From Sulfolobus sp. E5-1-F (GTDB taxonomy: Archaea; Thermoproteota; Thermoprotei_A; Sulfolobales; Sulfolobaceae), in assembly GCF_009601705.1 (NCBI RefSeq), contig NZ_CP045687.1, positions 31,527-95,526 of the forward strand: a stretch of 64,000 bases of DNA, given 5' to 3'. The notes below the pieces were generated by a model. The model had not been told where the DNA came from. It made no database searches and saw nothing but the letters and a program-made list of their open reading frames with translations. The position numbers and the translations under genes are program-made. This document shows, one piece after another, positions 38,468 to 47,179 of this stretch. Position 1 is the first letter of the stretch. Each line of letters starts with the position of its first letter.

Positions 38468-40222
38468 GTGATAAGATATTACGAATTTCTTTCCAATGGC
38501 ATTACGTCAGCTTTAGTAAAAGACGGTAGTGTTGAATGGTTACCATTACCTAGATTTGATTCTTCATCAATTTTCACAAAAGTTTTAGATGAAGAGCGAG
38601 GAGGATATTTCAGTATAAAGCCGGTAGATGAAAAATACGAGATAATCGATGAGGATTACATTGAAAATACGTTGATCTTAAGAACTATATTCAAAACTGA
38701 GAAAGGTAAGGCCAAAATACTAGACTTCTTGCCCTTATCGTTATCGGGTATTATACGAATATATGAGAGTGAAATAGATTTAAAAGTAGATATAAAGCCG
38801 TTTTTTGAATATGGCCTTATAGCACCAGCTATAATCAAAGCTAAAAGGGGACTGATATTTAGAAATCCTAAATCTAAAGAAGGTATAGAAATATTAATAG
38901 GAGGTGAATATGTATCTCTCGATGATACTGAGTTCGTTTTGAAGAAAGGTAAAGGTTATATATACTTACTTTACTCTAAGGACTTACGATATGGCCTTTT
39001 CAGTAATAAGGGCTTTGTATATTCAGAGCCATATGAAGCCCTAGATAAGGCTATAAAATATTGGAGAAGAAAACTGGAGAGTGCCAGAAAGGTTAACATA
39101 TATAAGGATGCGTATTATAGGTCGTTATTGGTACTTCTTGGCTTAATTTATGAGCCATCCGGAGGAATCATAGCAGCTCCAACTACTTCTCTTCCAGAAG
39201 TAATTGGTGAATCAAGAAATTGGGACTATAGATATGTATGGATTAGAGATGCTTCATATTCCGCTGAGGCACTAATAAAGGCAGGATTATTAGTAAAGGC
39301 CAGGGATATAATAAGCTTTCTAACTGCAATGGTAGATCCCTCATCTAAGAGTTTTGATCATCCACTTTATACAATAGATGGAACTGCGCCACCAGCAGAG
39401 GAAATTCTAGATTGGCTTAAAGGTCACAAGAAATCGTCACCAGTTAGAGTTGGAAATGCTGCTTATATGCAAATACAAATGGACGTTGAAGGTGCGTATA
39501 TGAATGCATTATATGAATATTATAATGCCAGCAAGGATTCGAGATACGTTAACGAAATATGGTGGGCTGTAGAAGCAATAGCCGAATGGACTAAGAAGAG
39601 TTGGAGATGGAAAAGTACGGATTTGTGGGAACAAAGAGGAGTAGAGGAACATTTCACACATACTAAGGTTATGAATTGGGTAGCACTTGATAGAGCCAGT
39701 AAACTCGCAAGGGAATTAGGATATGTAAACGAGGCTGATGAGTGGATTAGTGTAGCTGAAGAAATCAGAAAGGATATCCTAAGTAATGGATATTCGGAAA
39801 AATTAGGTTACTTTACGAGGTATTATGGAAGCGATTCAGTAGATTCTGCATTACTTACTTTACCATTATACGGCTTTATAGATGCTAAAGATCCTAGATT
39901 TTTAAAGACGCTTGAGAAAATTGAGAAAGATTTGATGATTTCAAGTGGTTTGTTGTTAAGATACAAGGATGACTTTATGGGAAGTGTTAAGCATCCTTTT
40001 ACCTTAGTATCAACATGGTTAATTAGGGTTTATATCAAGTTAGGAGAAATAGATAAAGCGAAAAAAGTAATTGAGAAACTAATAAGTTGTTCTACATCAT
40101 CATTATTACTAGCTGAACACTTAGATCAGAATACTTGTGAACCTAGGGGAAACTTTCCTCAAGCATTTCCCCATGCAGGTTTAGTAATGGCCATAGTAGA
40201 ACTAGAAGAGAGGTTAGCTTGA
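38468..40222 (+). CDS. GH15-family glycoside hydrolase (glucoamylase/trehalase-like), copy 1
   Basis: The 584-residue protein has the beta-sandwich N-domain (residues 1-220) and the (alpha/alpha)6 catalytic domain. Motifs include the substrate loop SRNWDYRYVWIRDASYSAEA, the probable general acid in WEQRGVEEHFTHTKVM, and the probable general base in LLAEHLDQNTCEPRGNFPQA. It removes glucose units from alpha-glucans or splits trehalose; some Sulfolobus GH15 enzymes are trehalases. It starts at GTG 38468. A second paralogue is at 50796-52532. The downstream gene overlaps its stop. Confidence 0.92.
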   Translation: MIRYYEFLSNGITSALVKDGSVEWLPLPRFDSSSIFTKVLDEERGGYFSIKPVDEKYEIIDEDYIENTLILRTIFKTEKGKAKILDFLPLSLSGIIRIYESEIDLKVDIKPFFEYGLIAPAIIKAKRGLIFRNPKSKEGIEILIGGEYVSLDDTEFVLKKGKGYIYLLYSKDLRYGLFSNKGFVYSEPYEALDKAIKYWRRKLESARKVNIYKDAYYRSLLVLLGLIYEPSGGIIAAPTTSLPEVIGESRNWDYRYVWIRDASYSAEALIKAGLLVKARDIISFLTAMVDPSSKSFDHPLYTIDGTAPPAEEILDWLKGHKKSSPVRVGNAAYMQIQMDVEGAYMNALYEYYNASKDSRYVNEIWWAVEAIAEWTKKSWRWKSTDLWEQRGVEEHFTHTKVMNWVALDRASKLARELGYVNEADEWISVAEEIRKDILSNGYSEKLGYFTRYYGSDSVDSALLTLPLYGFIDAKDPRFLKTLEKIEKDLMISSGLLLRYKDDFMGSVKHPFTLVSTWLIRVYIKLGEIDKAKKVIEKLISCSTSSLLLAEHLDQNTCEPRGNFPQAFPHAGLVMAIVELEERLA

Positions 40223-40755
40223 TGAACAGATTACAACAACTATTGAAAGAGGCTTTAGATGAGATTGAAGTATATGGATCTTGGACTTCTCTTTATTACA
40301 TCTTAAAGTTGTTAGTGGAAAGTGAAGCAGAAAAGCTATGCAGAGAACAAGAGATAATTTATCACATGACTGTTGATTCGCTGACGTTATTTACAATATA
40401 CAAATACGGTGAAGGAATTGACAAAACTAGACTTTTCGTGCTTTCATTTTTACTCTACGACTATTTATCTAGACATTATAACTTACAAAATCCAATTTTC
40501 TCAATCAAATGGAATAAAAGATACTTCATATATAGTCCGAGGATAGATTCTCGTTTGCATAGCTTATCAAAGAGAGGTCTACTCATAAAAAAGAATAAAC
40601 TATACTATCTAACTCAGTTAGGTATAAGTGAAGCTGAAAGTATAAGTATAGGAAAAAAGGATAGCATGAAAGTCGACAGTATTGTAGCAAGTTTAAAATC
40701 TCTAAGGAAAGTTAAGGATATAAAAATATTTATAAGAAAATATCTTATTGGATAA
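40222..40755 (+). CDS. Hypothetical protein with possible winged-helix domain
   Basis: From ATG 40222 (TGATG overlap with the GH15 stop) the product has about 177 residues. The first half is helical. The second half (SRLHSLSKRGLLIKKNKLYY followed by LTQLGISEAESI) has the helix-turn-strand rhythm of a winged-helix DNA-binding domain. That would make it a transcription regulator co-translated with a glycoside hydrolase, but the assignment is tentative. No metal or catalytic motif is seen. Confidence 0.65.
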   Translation: MNRLQQLLKEALDEIEVYGSWTSLYYILKLLVESEAEKLCREQEIIYHMTVDSLTLFTIYKYGEGIDKTRLFVLSFLLYDYLSRHYNLQNPIFSIKWNKRYFIYSPRIDSRLHSLSKRGLLIKKNKLYYLTQLGISEAESISIGKKDSMKVDSIVASLKSLRKVKDIKIFIRKYLIG

Positions 40756-41049
40756 GAAGAGAAAATTTTAATGATACTCCTGCGACGTAAGTAAATTAAA
40801 TTCGTCATCTAAATTAATTGCTATAATAAATCCTTTGATCCTTTTGTAAATTCACTTTATACTTTCCTTAATATCTATTATTTATTTTGTTTTTATGTCA
40901 TATTTTCATATAAATTTCAAATATCGTCACACGCTAAACGATGCAACAAAGTCCCTAATATAACAACTAATGTGATTCCTTATTTAGAGTTTGAATCTAG
41001 TATTAAGGGCTGTAAGTCTTATGAATCTTTTGGAACTAAAACCATTACC
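40756..41049. other. Intergenic region upstream of HTH/ATPase pair
   Basis: About 290 AT-rich bases contain no supported gene. An open extension of the next gene back to GTG 40972 is possible, but its composition does not look like the family N-terminus. A TATA-like ATTTTCATATAAATTTC lies near 40901-40917. The next gene may start here. Confidence 0.45.
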
Positions 41050-41550
41050 ATGATCAGTAAGGATGACGTTTTTACTCTTATTCTCAATGAATATAAAAGT
41101 TCACAGAAGCCCGTTTCACTATCTAAGATTAAGAGAAAATTTAAGGACGAAAGCATTACACAAGTATTAGAGGAATTAGAAAAGGAGGGAAAAATAAGAA
41201 GGGTTGAAGATAAGGGTAAGACTACTTTTGAACCAATAGATAGTTTAAATATAGCAGAGGAGTTGAAAATAATAAGGGATGAGATTCATAGAGTGCTCGA
41301 TCTATTACAGAAATTAATCGAATCTAAGAGCCTCTCATATAAGGATTTTGATGAAGCTTATGATAGGATAAAGGATTCCTTAGGATATGCACCTTTGGAG
41401 AGAATAAGGATAGAACTCGGATTTTCCAAAGAAGAGTTTTACTCAAAATTTAGAAAATATATAGAGGAAAACTACGATTTAATAGCTGGAGGTGATGAGG
41501 GATTTACGAGAAAAGGCGTTACTTACGGAATAATTAAGAGGAGGAGATAA
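41050..41550 (+). CDS. Winged-helix-like protein paired with an AAA ATPase
   Basis: I choose ATG 41050, from which 166 residues read MISKDDVFTLILNEYKSSQK and onward. A GTG at 40972 would add 26 residues. Residues 1-60 look like a winged helix (SLSKIKRKF, ITQVLEELEKEGKIRRVEDK). The rest contains a helical linker and a second small domain (IRIELGFSKEEFYSKFRKYI). The stop is one base before the ATG of the ATPase gene, so the two form one operon. The role is unknown; a DNA-binding adaptor for the ATPase is plausible. Confidence 0.72.
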   Translation: MISKDDVFTLILNEYKSSQKPVSLSKIKRKFKDESITQVLEELEKEGKIRRVEDKGKTTFEPIDSLNIAEELKIIRDEIHRVLDLLQKLIESKSLSYKDFDEAYDRIKDSLGYAPLERIRIELGFSKEEFYSKFRKYIEENYDLIAGGDEGFTRKGVTYGIIKRRR

Positions 41551-41551
41551 C

Positions 41552-42901
41552 ATGGTTTGTGAAATACCAAGGGTAACTGTAACAACATGGTCTTCTAAAA
41601 GTGTTATATTGGTAGGTCCAACTTATAAGAAATACTTAGAAAAGGCTCTAGATGCGGTGAGAAATAACGAAGTAGCGTCAGTTGTTGGACAGCCGGGTAT
41701 GGGAAAGACTACATTGCTTAAGAAAATAGAGGAAATAACTAAAAGTAATAATCTAACAATTTACCTAGACTTAGCTAATAAGCAAAGTATAGATGAGGAA
41801 TTCTGGACTAAAATTAATCAATTTGAATTAAGGGAAAAAGTCTTACCAGAATTACAAAAGACAAAGAGTAAATTTGGCTATTCGTTTTGGAAAAAAATAA
41901 CTGGAGTTAAATTTGAGGATTGGCTACTGAAGGTATGTAATAAATACGATAATCCCTTCTTAAGGATTTATTGTATTAACTACGAAAGAAATTTTGATGG
42001 AATGATAAACGCATTAAGAGATATGAAGAGTTTGGGTAGGCCAGTATTACTAGTTGATGAAATAAGAGAGTATCACTTAAGCTTGATACATAGATTAATC
42101 AATGCAGGGCTTGAAATACCAATAGTTATAGCGATGCCAACTGAAGTTTATAGTAAGATTTCTGACCTAGCAATAAGAAGGAGAATTGAGGAGAGTAGAA
42201 TTCCCCTTGACGATGCATTAACTACTGAGGACATAAAGGAAATTGTCGAGGCTTATTGTAAGGATCTGGCAGAGGATATTTTACCCATAATTATTACATT
42301 ATGGAGTAGTAAGGAGATAACGAATGTAAGTTCAATATTACAATTCATACGAAATGAAATGGATAAGGTCGAGAAAATTTGTGAGAAAAAGGACTTGAAT
42401 TGTATTAGAAATGAATTGAAAAAGTACACAAGTTTAAGGAATCCAGAAGATGACGCTAAGGAATTTGAAAAGAAAGTTAGAGAGTTATTAAATAATATAA
42501 GTAAAGAGTTTGGCATTAGTTACGTTCATCCAAGAGGAAAGAGAATTGAAATTGATGGAAAGAGTTTAGTAGTAGGCTTGTTCTTCATTGTAGATACTCA
42601 AGTATTCTTAGGAGATGTAGTATTCTCAAACGACGGAAGATTACATAATGATGAAGAATTGAAATTGTTAAGTAAAGTTGAGGAAGTTGAACATGAAAAG
42701 AAAATATACAAGGTTAGGGGAAGATTCTTAATAACCAATGTCGATGTTAGTATTAATGGTATATATACACTAAATATTCCTACATTAGAAGTTGTAAAAA
42801 TATTAAATGGTGACGTATTTCTACTAGAAGAGAGAATGAAGATCCTCTTCGATCAATATCAAACGTTTACAAAGAATGAGACAGAAAGCCTTGCCCTATA
42901 G
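41552..42901 (+). CDS. AAA+ family ATPase with unassigned C-terminal domain
   Basis: The 449-residue protein has a Walker A motif GQPGMGKTT at residues 47-55 and Walker B LLVDE (Asp169, Glu170). Sensor-like helices follow (ITLWSSKEITNVSSILQFIR). The C-terminal 130 residues are beta-rich (KRIEIDGKSLVVGLFFIVDT, GRFLITNVDVSINGIYTLNI) with no recognised catalytic signature. It is not a close match to replication or proteasome ATPases. With its HTH partner it may be a host or accessory system of unknown role. The encapsulin gene begins 90 bases downstream. Confidence 0.8.
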   Translation: MVCEIPRVTVTTWSSKSVILVGPTYKKYLEKALDAVRNNEVASVVGQPGMGKTTLLKKIEEITKSNNLTIYLDLANKQSIDEEFWTKINQFELREKVLPELQKTKSKFGYSFWKKITGVKFEDWLLKVCNKYDNPFLRIYCINYERNFDGMINALRDMKSLGRPVLLVDEIREYHLSLIHRLINAGLEIPIVIAMPTEVYSKISDLAIRRRIEESRIPLDDALTTEDIKEIVEAYCKDLAEDILPIIITLWSSKEITNVSSILQFIRNEMDKVEKICEKKDLNCIRNELKKYTSLRNPEDDAKEFEKKVRELLNNISKEFGISYVHPRGKRIEIDGKSLVVGLFFIVDTQVFLGDVVFSNDGRLHNDEELKLLSKVEEVEHEKKIYKVRGRFLITNVDVSINGIYTLNIPTLEVVKILNGDVFLLEERMKILFDQYQTFTKNETESLAL

Positions 42902-42991
42902 GATGAAGGGAGCTTAGTCCGATAAAAGAGAAAGGCAGAAGTCATTACAATTTTTATGTATGATATTTACAATATGATTAATGCTTAGTCT

Positions 42992-43951
42992 TTGTTCTCT
43001 AATGATCCATCTACCTTAACCAGAAAGGAAAAATTCGACAAAGAGGAAGCAGTTAGAGCTATAAGGAACGCGATAGCTGCGGAAATCGATGCTATAAACT
43101 TTTATTTGCAACAAAATAAATATATAGATGACGATAAGTTAAGAAAAGTACACGAGGATATAACTAAAGAGGAGATGACACATTTCGGGGAATTCCTAAG
43201 ATTACTATATCAAGTTTCTCCGGAGGATTTCAGCTATTTTAAAAAGGGATGGGAAGAAGCGTCGAAGCTAATAGGAGAAAATAAAGATTTTCCTTTAGTT
43301 CAGACCACTTCCAGTGAGAATCGTAATGATCCTATAGTGAGCTGGATGACCGAGGGAATTATGTTAAATAGAGTAGTAAGAAACATAGGGAATATTATAA
43401 AATATGGATCCACTACTGTATCTTTTTCAGAAATAAAAGAAAATTCGGGCGAAATAGTTCAGAGCAAAAGTACATCACTCTATGAAGTTCCACTAATTAG
43501 CTCTCAAGTTAAATTTTATCTAGGTCAAAAGGATGATTCAAGAAGGATAGCCATAATTGCTGGTAAATCTTTTGCTAAAATGGAAAATCAATTGTTGCTA
43601 AAGGATCATCCGTTATCACCTCAAAAGATGAGCTCACGGATAACTGCATCGGATTGGAATGTCCCTGGGAATATACTACTCGACATTCTGAGAGCGTATG
43701 AAACTCTAGCTAAAGAGGGATTCAGTAAAGATATTTATATATTGATATCTAGTTCAAACTATTCTAAAACGTTTAGAGTAGTTGATAGAACAGGTACCTA
43801 CGAAATTGAAATGATAAAGGAGATAGGAAATATAATACCTACAGACACCGTTGATAATGACGAGATTTATATTATTAGTAAACGAGGATTTGACATATTA
43901 ATTTACTCTGAAGTTAATATCGAATACTTAGCTAAAGAAAAAAGACTATGA
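42992..43951 (+). CDS. Encapsulin shell protein with fused N-terminal ferritin-like domain
   Basis: The 319-residue protein starts with TTG 42992, the only start codon before an in-frame TAG. Residues 15-95 form an encapsulated-ferritin domain with Glu31, Glu61 and His64 in AEIDAINFY and EEMTHFGEFL, the usual ferroxidase ligand pattern. Residues 105-319 resemble the HK97-fold encapsulin shell (VQTTSSENRNDPIVSW near the start, ITASDWNVPGNILLDILRAY). Known fusions in Pyrococcus and Sulfolobus assemble nanocompartments that oxidise and store iron. TATA-like TTTTTATG is near 42951. The AAA pair upstream may be unrelated. Confidence 0.88.
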   Translation: MFSNDPSTLTRKEKFDKEEAVRAIRNAIAAEIDAINFYLQQNKYIDDDKLRKVHEDITKEEMTHFGEFLRLLYQVSPEDFSYFKKGWEEASKLIGENKDFPLVQTTSSENRNDPIVSWMTEGIMLNRVVRNIGNIIKYGSTTVSFSEIKENSGEIVQSKSTSLYEVPLISSQVKFYLGQKDDSRRIAIIAGKSFAKMENQLLLKDHPLSPQKMSSRITASDWNVPGNILLDILRAYETLAKEGFSKDIYILISSSNYSKTFRVVDRTGTYEIEMIKEIGNIIPTDTVDNDEIYIISKRGFDILIYSEVNIEYLAKEKRL

Positions 43952-44027
43952 GGTATATTTGATCTCTGAACAAATTGCACCTAGATTAATAAGTAAATTT
44001 GCATCTTGCATAGTTTCACAAAAAGGA

Positions 44028-44837
44028 TCATGATCTAGCCTTTACTTCTTCCAGCCTCTTTTTTAAGTTCTTAAATATTAAATCATCTAAAGAAATATCA
44101 TAGGCGATCAGTTCTACATTTCCGCTTACCTTCAGTAAATATGCGAAAATCTCATTACCAGCCACATCCATGTTATTTATTTGTGCATGGGAAATCTCTC
44201 CATTGACGATAGATGTTATTATATTGTAATCTTCTCCAAGAATAATTATACCTCCTTGTTTAATATTTGCCATAACTTCTCTTAATTTTAATATAACCTC
44301 TTCAACACTTCCTCTAAATCTAAATACCTCATTAATAGTTGGAGCTTCTTCCGATATAGAAGGTTTGAAATAAAATCTAACAAATGGTATTATATGTTCT
44401 TTTACTAAATGTGTCGCAAAGTCAAAATCTCCCACTCTTAGTCTATCAAAAAAACCGTAACTTTGCTTTACATCAGCAGCTACTTTTATTTTTGTTAGCT
44501 TACCTAATTCCGTTAAGATAAGATCTATCTTCCACGTTAATTTTCCATTATCTCCCTCTCCCTTATATGTAATGGTATTAAATGTAAGTAATGGTCCTTC
44601 CATTGTACCCGAAAACGTTGTCACTCTTGATTCAGGATCTCCAATTACATATAGGACCTTAAACTTATTTTCTGGATTTCTTAGATTACCCATAGTTACG
44701 AATTTATTTTCGTTCTTATCAAATATATTTACTATCATGAGATGACCCAATATTCCAGTAAACCTCACTGGGTCTAAGAAGAATGACAGTAACTGAGATC
44801 TATTACCTTTCACTTCTATTTCTTCTGAATAAGGCAT
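44028..44837 (-). CDS. SRPBCC/START-like hypothetical protein with second C-terminal domain
   Basis: The 269-residue protein begins EEIEVKGNRSQLLSFFLDPV and continues with a helix-grip-like pattern over residues 1-160 (repeated strands and a long final helix, KEHIIPFVRFYF), which suggests a ligand-binding SRPBCC fold. Residues 165-269 form a separate domain with a repeated strand pattern. No catalytic residues are recognised. I recall a Sulfolobus-specific domain of unknown function with this shape. A leaderless start at 44837 is preceded by TATA-like TTTATATA-type sequence. Confidence 0.65.
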   Translation of the reverse strand: MPYSEEIEVKGNRSQLLSFFLDPVRFTGILGHLMIVNIFDKNENKFVTMGNLRNPENKFKVLYVIGDPESRVTTFSGTMEGPLLTFNTITYKGEGDNGKLTWKIDLILTELGKLTKIKVAADVKQSYGFFDRLRVGDFDFATHLVKEHIIPFVRFYFKPSISEEAPTINEVFRFRGSVEEVILKLREVMANIKQGGIIILGEDYNIITSIVNGEISHAQINNMDVAGNEIFAYLLKVSGNVELIAYDISLDDLIFKNLKKRLEEVKARS

Positions 44838-44908
44838 AAATGATATATATAATTTTAAAATATAAACCTTATTGATTTATATAGAAGATTACCTATGTAT
44901 GAGTACAT

Positions 44909-45697
44909 CTAATAGAATCGAAATGCAAACACAAAATATGAGCTTTCATTCGGCTCCAATATTTTGAGCCCTAAGCCATTGTGGTATGCGTCTGGAGCAC
45001 CACTCATGGGCTCTATGGCGACTGAGCCTCTTACGCCAGTATATATCTGAACAAATGGCATATTCCTTCTTGTAATTTTCACTTTCGAATATGAGGAATG
45101 CAACTGAATACCTCCACTTATCAAGAAACAATCATCGTAATCAGTATGCTCAAGTTTAGTTTTTATCAATTCGCCAGTAGGAATCTTATTGAAACTTATA
45201 CACTTCTTAACACTTTCTTCTTTTTCCACCACTATCCTCCAATCGTCAGCTGTAATAAAGTAGGGATGTGCACCAACTGTTAATGGAGCCCTTTTATTTC
45301 CAACATTTTTTACAATTATTTTTGCCCTAAGACCATATTTGAAAACCTTATAAGTTACTAGACACTCCAGTTTAGAAGGATATCCTTCATGTTCTAAAAC
45401 ATACTCCAGGGTAACACTATCATCGCTCTTGGTTACCACACTAAATTCCTTATCCATGACTAATCCATGAATCGCATTTCCCTCTTTGTTTTGAGGCAAA
45501 GTGTATTTTACTCCCTCAAATACATACTCTGCATTTTTCACCCTATTTGCAAATGGTATTAGAATTGCCATGCCACCCCTTGTTGGTCTCTCCAGATCAC
45601 CCTTTAATATCATATCTTTGTTTCCTATTCTGAATGCATTAAGATATGCACCTTTTGTTAAAATTTCAGCTTCCGTATCTCCTTTTTTTATTTTCAT
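44909..45697 (-). CDS. Aldose 1-epimerase (mutarotase) family protein
   Basis: The 262-residue protein has aldose 1-epimerase features: IPFANRVKNAEYVFEG, HGLVMDKEF with catalytic-type His, LTVGAHPYFIT with the second His, and VAIEPMSGAPDAYHNGLGLK with the catalytic Glu. It interconverts alpha and beta anomers of hexoses. It is somewhat shorter than bacterial GalM (about 340). The neighbouring divergent gene encodes a transporter, but no operon is formed. Confidence 0.9.
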   Translation of the reverse strand: MKIKKGDTEAEILTKGAYLNAFRIGNKDMILKGDLERPTRGGMAILIPFANRVKNAEYVFEGVKYTLPQNKEGNAIHGLVMDKEFSVVTKSDDSVTLEYVLEHEGYPSKLECLVTYKVFKYGLRAKIIVKNVGNKRAPLTVGAHPYFITADDWRIVVEKEESVKKCISFNKIPTGELIKTKLEHTDYDDCFLISGGIQLHSSYSKVKITRRNMPFVQIYTGVRGSVAIEPMSGAPDAYHNGLGLKILEPNESSYFVFAFRFY

Positions 45698-45851
45698 ACA
45701 CTTTCACATTAGGACCGGGATTAAATTTATTTTCTATCTAAGTCGTCTTAATCTATCTTCAATTTAAAAAATTTAAACTTATATAAGGATATTCTTCTCG
45801 TTAAACTTTACAATAAAACTTTTAAACATTACATTATGGCTAAAAGAAGTA

Positions 45852-47105
45852 ATGATTAAGTATAAGGATACGAGATGGATGTATCTGGTAATACCCTATA
45901 ACGCTTCGACGGGACCATTGTCAACGTTGATAACATTACAGATACTTTCGCTTGGTGGAAATGCAATCGACGTAGCATATGCGATATCTCTAAGCAACGC
46001 TGTTCTAATTCCAGCTTCAATAATATGGGGATTTATGGCGGACAGAATGGATAGAAAGAAACAAATATTGATAAGCTTCGCTGGAGTTTCAATACCACTT
46101 ATTATGATGCCTTTCATGCGTAATGTCACATTGATTACCTTAAATTACACATTAATTACATTTATGAGCACTGCGTCAACAACACCGTTCAATTTACTCG
46201 TAATGGAGTCAGCAGAGAAAAAACACTGGGGATCCTTGTTTTCAAGATTTTCTTTGTTCTCCTCTATAGGTGTTTTACTAGGATTGATCGTTTCGACTTT
46301 TCTTGTAATTCTCTTAAGAATTGACCAAATTGAGGAAATATTGGGATTTTCAGTACTGGTTACGCTAATTGCTAGTATAAAAATACTTCCAAACCCTATA
46401 ATTACGTTTGAAAGGGCAGCTATTATACACCATAAGGAATCATTTTTAACTAGAATGAGACATTTGCCAATGATGTTCCTTCATTTACCTAATATTCATC
46501 ATTTTAAAATGTTCTCGATGGCTAGATTATTTAGAAAACCTATTAACTATATCCCGTTACTTTACTTAGGAATAGTATTATTTTACATAAGTAGTGGAAT
46601 ATTCAATACAGTTTATCCTGCAGGATTGTACGTTAAGGGGTTAAATAAATCTGAGGTATTGGCTGTAATAAGCGTTGGTATGGTATTTCAAATTTTAGGA
46701 TTTAGAATATCATCAACGCTTCTTGAGAATAAGGATGAGAAAGTATTAGCTCACATTTCACTTATATTAAGAGGAATGTCTTATATAATACTTGGCATAT
46801 TTGCCCAATTATTTTTAGGTATACCAATATTAATATCTGGATTAATATTCTATCCATTAGCAGCTGGAATTGCCTATGCCATATTTTACTCCTCTTCTAC
46901 TACTTTGATATTCAAAATTGTTGGGGAAAGAAGACAAGGAACTGGACTCGGAGTTTACAGTACAGTAGTAGGGATATCACTATTTGTGGGATCGCTTTTG
47001 TCTGGTTATATAACACACTATATTAGCTATGGGATAGATTTTATAATAGCGGGAATAATGCTTTTGACTGCGTCATGGATATTCAGATATCTAGAGGAAG
47101 GATAA
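45852..47105 (+). CDS. Major facilitator superfamily transporter
   Basis: The 417-residue protein has about 12 membrane segments and the MFS loop-2 signature in GFMADRMDRKKQILISFAG at about residues 58-76. A second half with QGTGLGVYSTVVGISLFVGS follows. The substrate is unknown. A TATA-like CTTTTAAAC around 45818 is some 30 bases upstream. A seven-codon open frame from ATG 45836 overlaps the start codon region but is probably not relevant. The gene lies just left of IS copy 2. Confidence 0.9.
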   Translation: MIKYKDTRWMYLVIPYNASTGPLSTLITLQILSLGGNAIDVAYAISLSNAVLIPASIIWGFMADRMDRKKQILISFAGVSIPLIMMPFMRNVTLITLNYTLITFMSTASTTPFNLLVMESAEKKHWGSLFSRFSLFSSIGVLLGLIVSTFLVILLRIDQIEEILGFSVLVTLIASIKILPNPIITFERAAIIHHKESFLTRMRHLPMMFLHLPNIHHFKMFSMARLFRKPINYIPLLYLGIVLFYISSGIFNTVYPAGLYVKGLNKSEVLAVISVGMVFQILGFRISSTLLENKDEKVLAHISLILRGMSYIILGIFAQLFLGIPILISGLIFYPLAAGIAYAIFYSSSTTLIFKIVGERRQGTGLGVYSTVVGISLFVGSLLSGYITHYISYGIDFIIAGIMLLTASWIFRYLEEG

Positions 47106-47179
47106 ATTTTTATTAATTTTTCTTAAAAATAATCTGATATTTAAGCCTTACGACTTTCTATCGACGCTAAATTTTTGAT

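Noticed and set aside
45836..45859. Seven-codon upstream frame overlapping the MFS start
   Set aside because: Too short and without a binding site; probably chance.
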